Notes under the pieces: model-generated
Databases searched by the model: none
The model's input: the letters and a program-made list of their open reading frames with translations, nothing else
What the model was told of the DNA's origin: nothing
Source of the DNA: Candidatus Margulisiibacteriota bacterium
GTDB taxonomy: Bacteria; Margulisbacteria; Termititenacia; Termititenacales; Termititenacaceae
Assembly (NCBI GenBank): GCA_031267055.1
Contig: JAIRZV010000035.1
Span: 1 to 5,811, forward strand
DNA: 5,811 nucleotides
Direction: 5' to 3'
Shown: piece by piece, positions 5,135 to 5,811 of the stretch
How positions within the stretch are numbered: the first letter of the stretch is position 1
How the letters are laid out: each line of letters starts with the position of its first letter
Translations under genes and position numbers: made by a program

Positions 5135-5696
5135 TATTCCTGTCGCCTGCAGTAGGCTGAGCCAGCCATTTGTTTATCAGCTCCAAACCTTTGTCCAAGA
5201 TCGCTGGCAATTGCTCCTGCTCTGCGGCGGTAAACTGGCCGAGCACATGCTCGAGGACTTGCTCTTGGCGCGGCGGCTTGCTGATACCCAGCTTGACCCG
5301 CGCGAAATTTTCGTGACCCAGACAAGCGATGATAGACTTGAGGCCGTTGTGTCCACCGGAAGAGCCGCGCGCGCGGAAGCGCGTCGCGCCGAAATCCTGA
5401 TCCAGATCGTCGGATAGCACGAGTAAATCTGAGGTGGAAATTTTGTAAAAATCCAGCGCGGCGCGTACTGCCTCGCCGGAGCTGTTCATAAAAGTCTGCG
5501 GTTTGAGCAGAATGATTTTCTCTCCGCCGCGCGTAATTTCTGTATAAAGCGCGGAAAATTTCTTTTTGCTGAATTTTTGACCGGCGGCAAATTTGTCCAG
5601 CAGCAGGAAGCCGATGTTGTGCCGTGTCAACGCGTATTCCGGCCCGGGATTGCCCAAGCCCGCGATCAATTTCCGGGCGGCGGATTTACTGCACAC
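5097..5696 (-). CDS. pth: Peptidyl-tRNA hydrolase Pth
   Basis: A 199-residue cytoplasmic esterase that frees tRNA from peptidyl-tRNAs dropped by ribosomes. Family marks: GLGNPGPEYALTRHNIGF (13-30) with N16 and the catalytic H26; KPQTFMNSSGEAV (65-77) with N71; VLSDDLD (93-99) with D96 at the place of E. coli D93; and GSSGGHNGLKSI (111-122) with N117. All four active-site residues are present. S95 stands where the E. coli enzyme has H92. The later part (FARVKLGISKPP, VLEHVLGQF) is normal. The last ~13 residues (187-199) come from repeat copy B, so the ancestral protein probably ended near residue 185, typical for the family. The start is a GTG at 5696, inside the last codons of the upstream regulator. 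It has no clear Shine-Dalgarno, so translational coupling is likely. No ATG lies between it and the conserved GLGNPG, which leaves GTG the best choice (a TTG at codon 10 would cut into strand 1). Confidence 0.97.
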   Translation of the reverse strand: MCSKSAARKLIAGLGNPGPEYALTRHNIGFLLLDKFAAGQKFSKKKFSALYTEITRGGEKIILLKPQTFMNSSGEAVRAALDFYKISTSDLLVLSDDLDQDFGATRFRARGSSGGHNGLKSIIACLGHENFARVKLGISKPPRQEQVLEHVLGQFTAAEQEQLPAILDKGLELINKWLAQPTAGDRNNPSAANAAPPLK

Positions 5697-5811
5697 CGTA
5701 TTTTTCGATGCGGCTGCGCAAAGTATTGCGCGTGATGCCGAGCAATTTGGCGGTGCGCACCTGATTTTCCTCCAGCTTGTGCAGGGCTTTGACGATCAGC
5801 GCTTTTTCCAG
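5686..5811 (-). CDS. Fis-type HTH regulator, C-terminal 41 residues (5' end outside window)
   Basis: The minus-strand frame is open from the window edge to a TAA at 5688-5686 and gives 41 residues beginning LEKALIVKALHKLEENQVRT. It contains a Fis-family helix-turn-helix: EENQVRTAKLLGITRN (14-29) followed by recognition helix NTLRSRIEKYGVQ (29-41). This pattern is the DNA-binding end of NtrC-family sigma-54 activators, and also of the small Fis protein. I favour an NtrC-type regulator because such proteins commonly end with this HTH and the residues match TARLLGI-RNTLR-K-like sequences. Without the receiver or AAA+ part it is not decided. If correct, the organism also uses sigma-54. The gene overlaps the pth start by 11 bp and is the upstream member of the same transcription unit. 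The frame is too short and too truncated to be found by length alone. Confidence 0.75.
   Translation of the reverse strand: MEKALIVKALHKLEENQVRTAKLLGITRNTLRSRIEKYGVQ

Overview
This window is bacterial chromosomal DNA made almost entirely of housekeeping genes. Most of it is around 55% GC, with one clearly foreign-looking AT-rich patch. No rRNA or tRNA gene, CRISPR array or transposase is visible. The gene set (a DnaG/RpoD pair, Pth, HisA, GalE, a Fis-type helix-turn-helix) is universal enough that I cannot name the phylum. The primary sigma factor has a sigma 1.1 region behind a Lys/Ala/Pro-rich tail and the standard genetic code fits throughout. An uncultivated lineage assembled from a metagenome is possible, but that is a guess.

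Plus strand (1-2962): the 3' end of dnaG (primase) is followed after 16 nt by rpoD, the conserved core of the macromolecular-synthesis operon. After 64 nt comes a second, diverged sigma-70 family gene. It keeps the core-binding and most of the -35-binding residues but has a rebuilt region 2.4, where the -10 and extended -10 elements are read. Such a tandem of primary and alternative sigma genes is not the textbook arrangement of this operon.

Minus strand (5811 down to 2965): a row of genes transcribed toward the sigma genes. In order they are the C-terminus of a Fis-type HTH regulator (probably an NtrC-family sigma-54 activator), pth (GTG start overlapping the regulator), a DUF559 endonuclease-like gene, hisA, and galE (ATGA overlap with hisA). 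galE ends two nucleotides from the second sigma gene, in convergent orientation.

The most interesting part is 4655-5134. A roughly 26% GC DUF559 gene lies between two inverted copies of a ~54-bp repeat made of two hairpins. One hairpin arm pair (CTCCCCTT/AAGGGGAG) is identical in both copies. The other hairpin differs in sequence but stays paired. One copy supplies the C-terminus and stop codon of Pth. The other supplies the C-terminus and stop codon of the DUF559 protein and the likely Shine-Dalgarno of hisA. The unit looks like a cargo gene bounded by palindromic repeats, inserted into a housekeeping operon without breaking it. Whether it is mobile, and by what means, cannot be settled from one copy.
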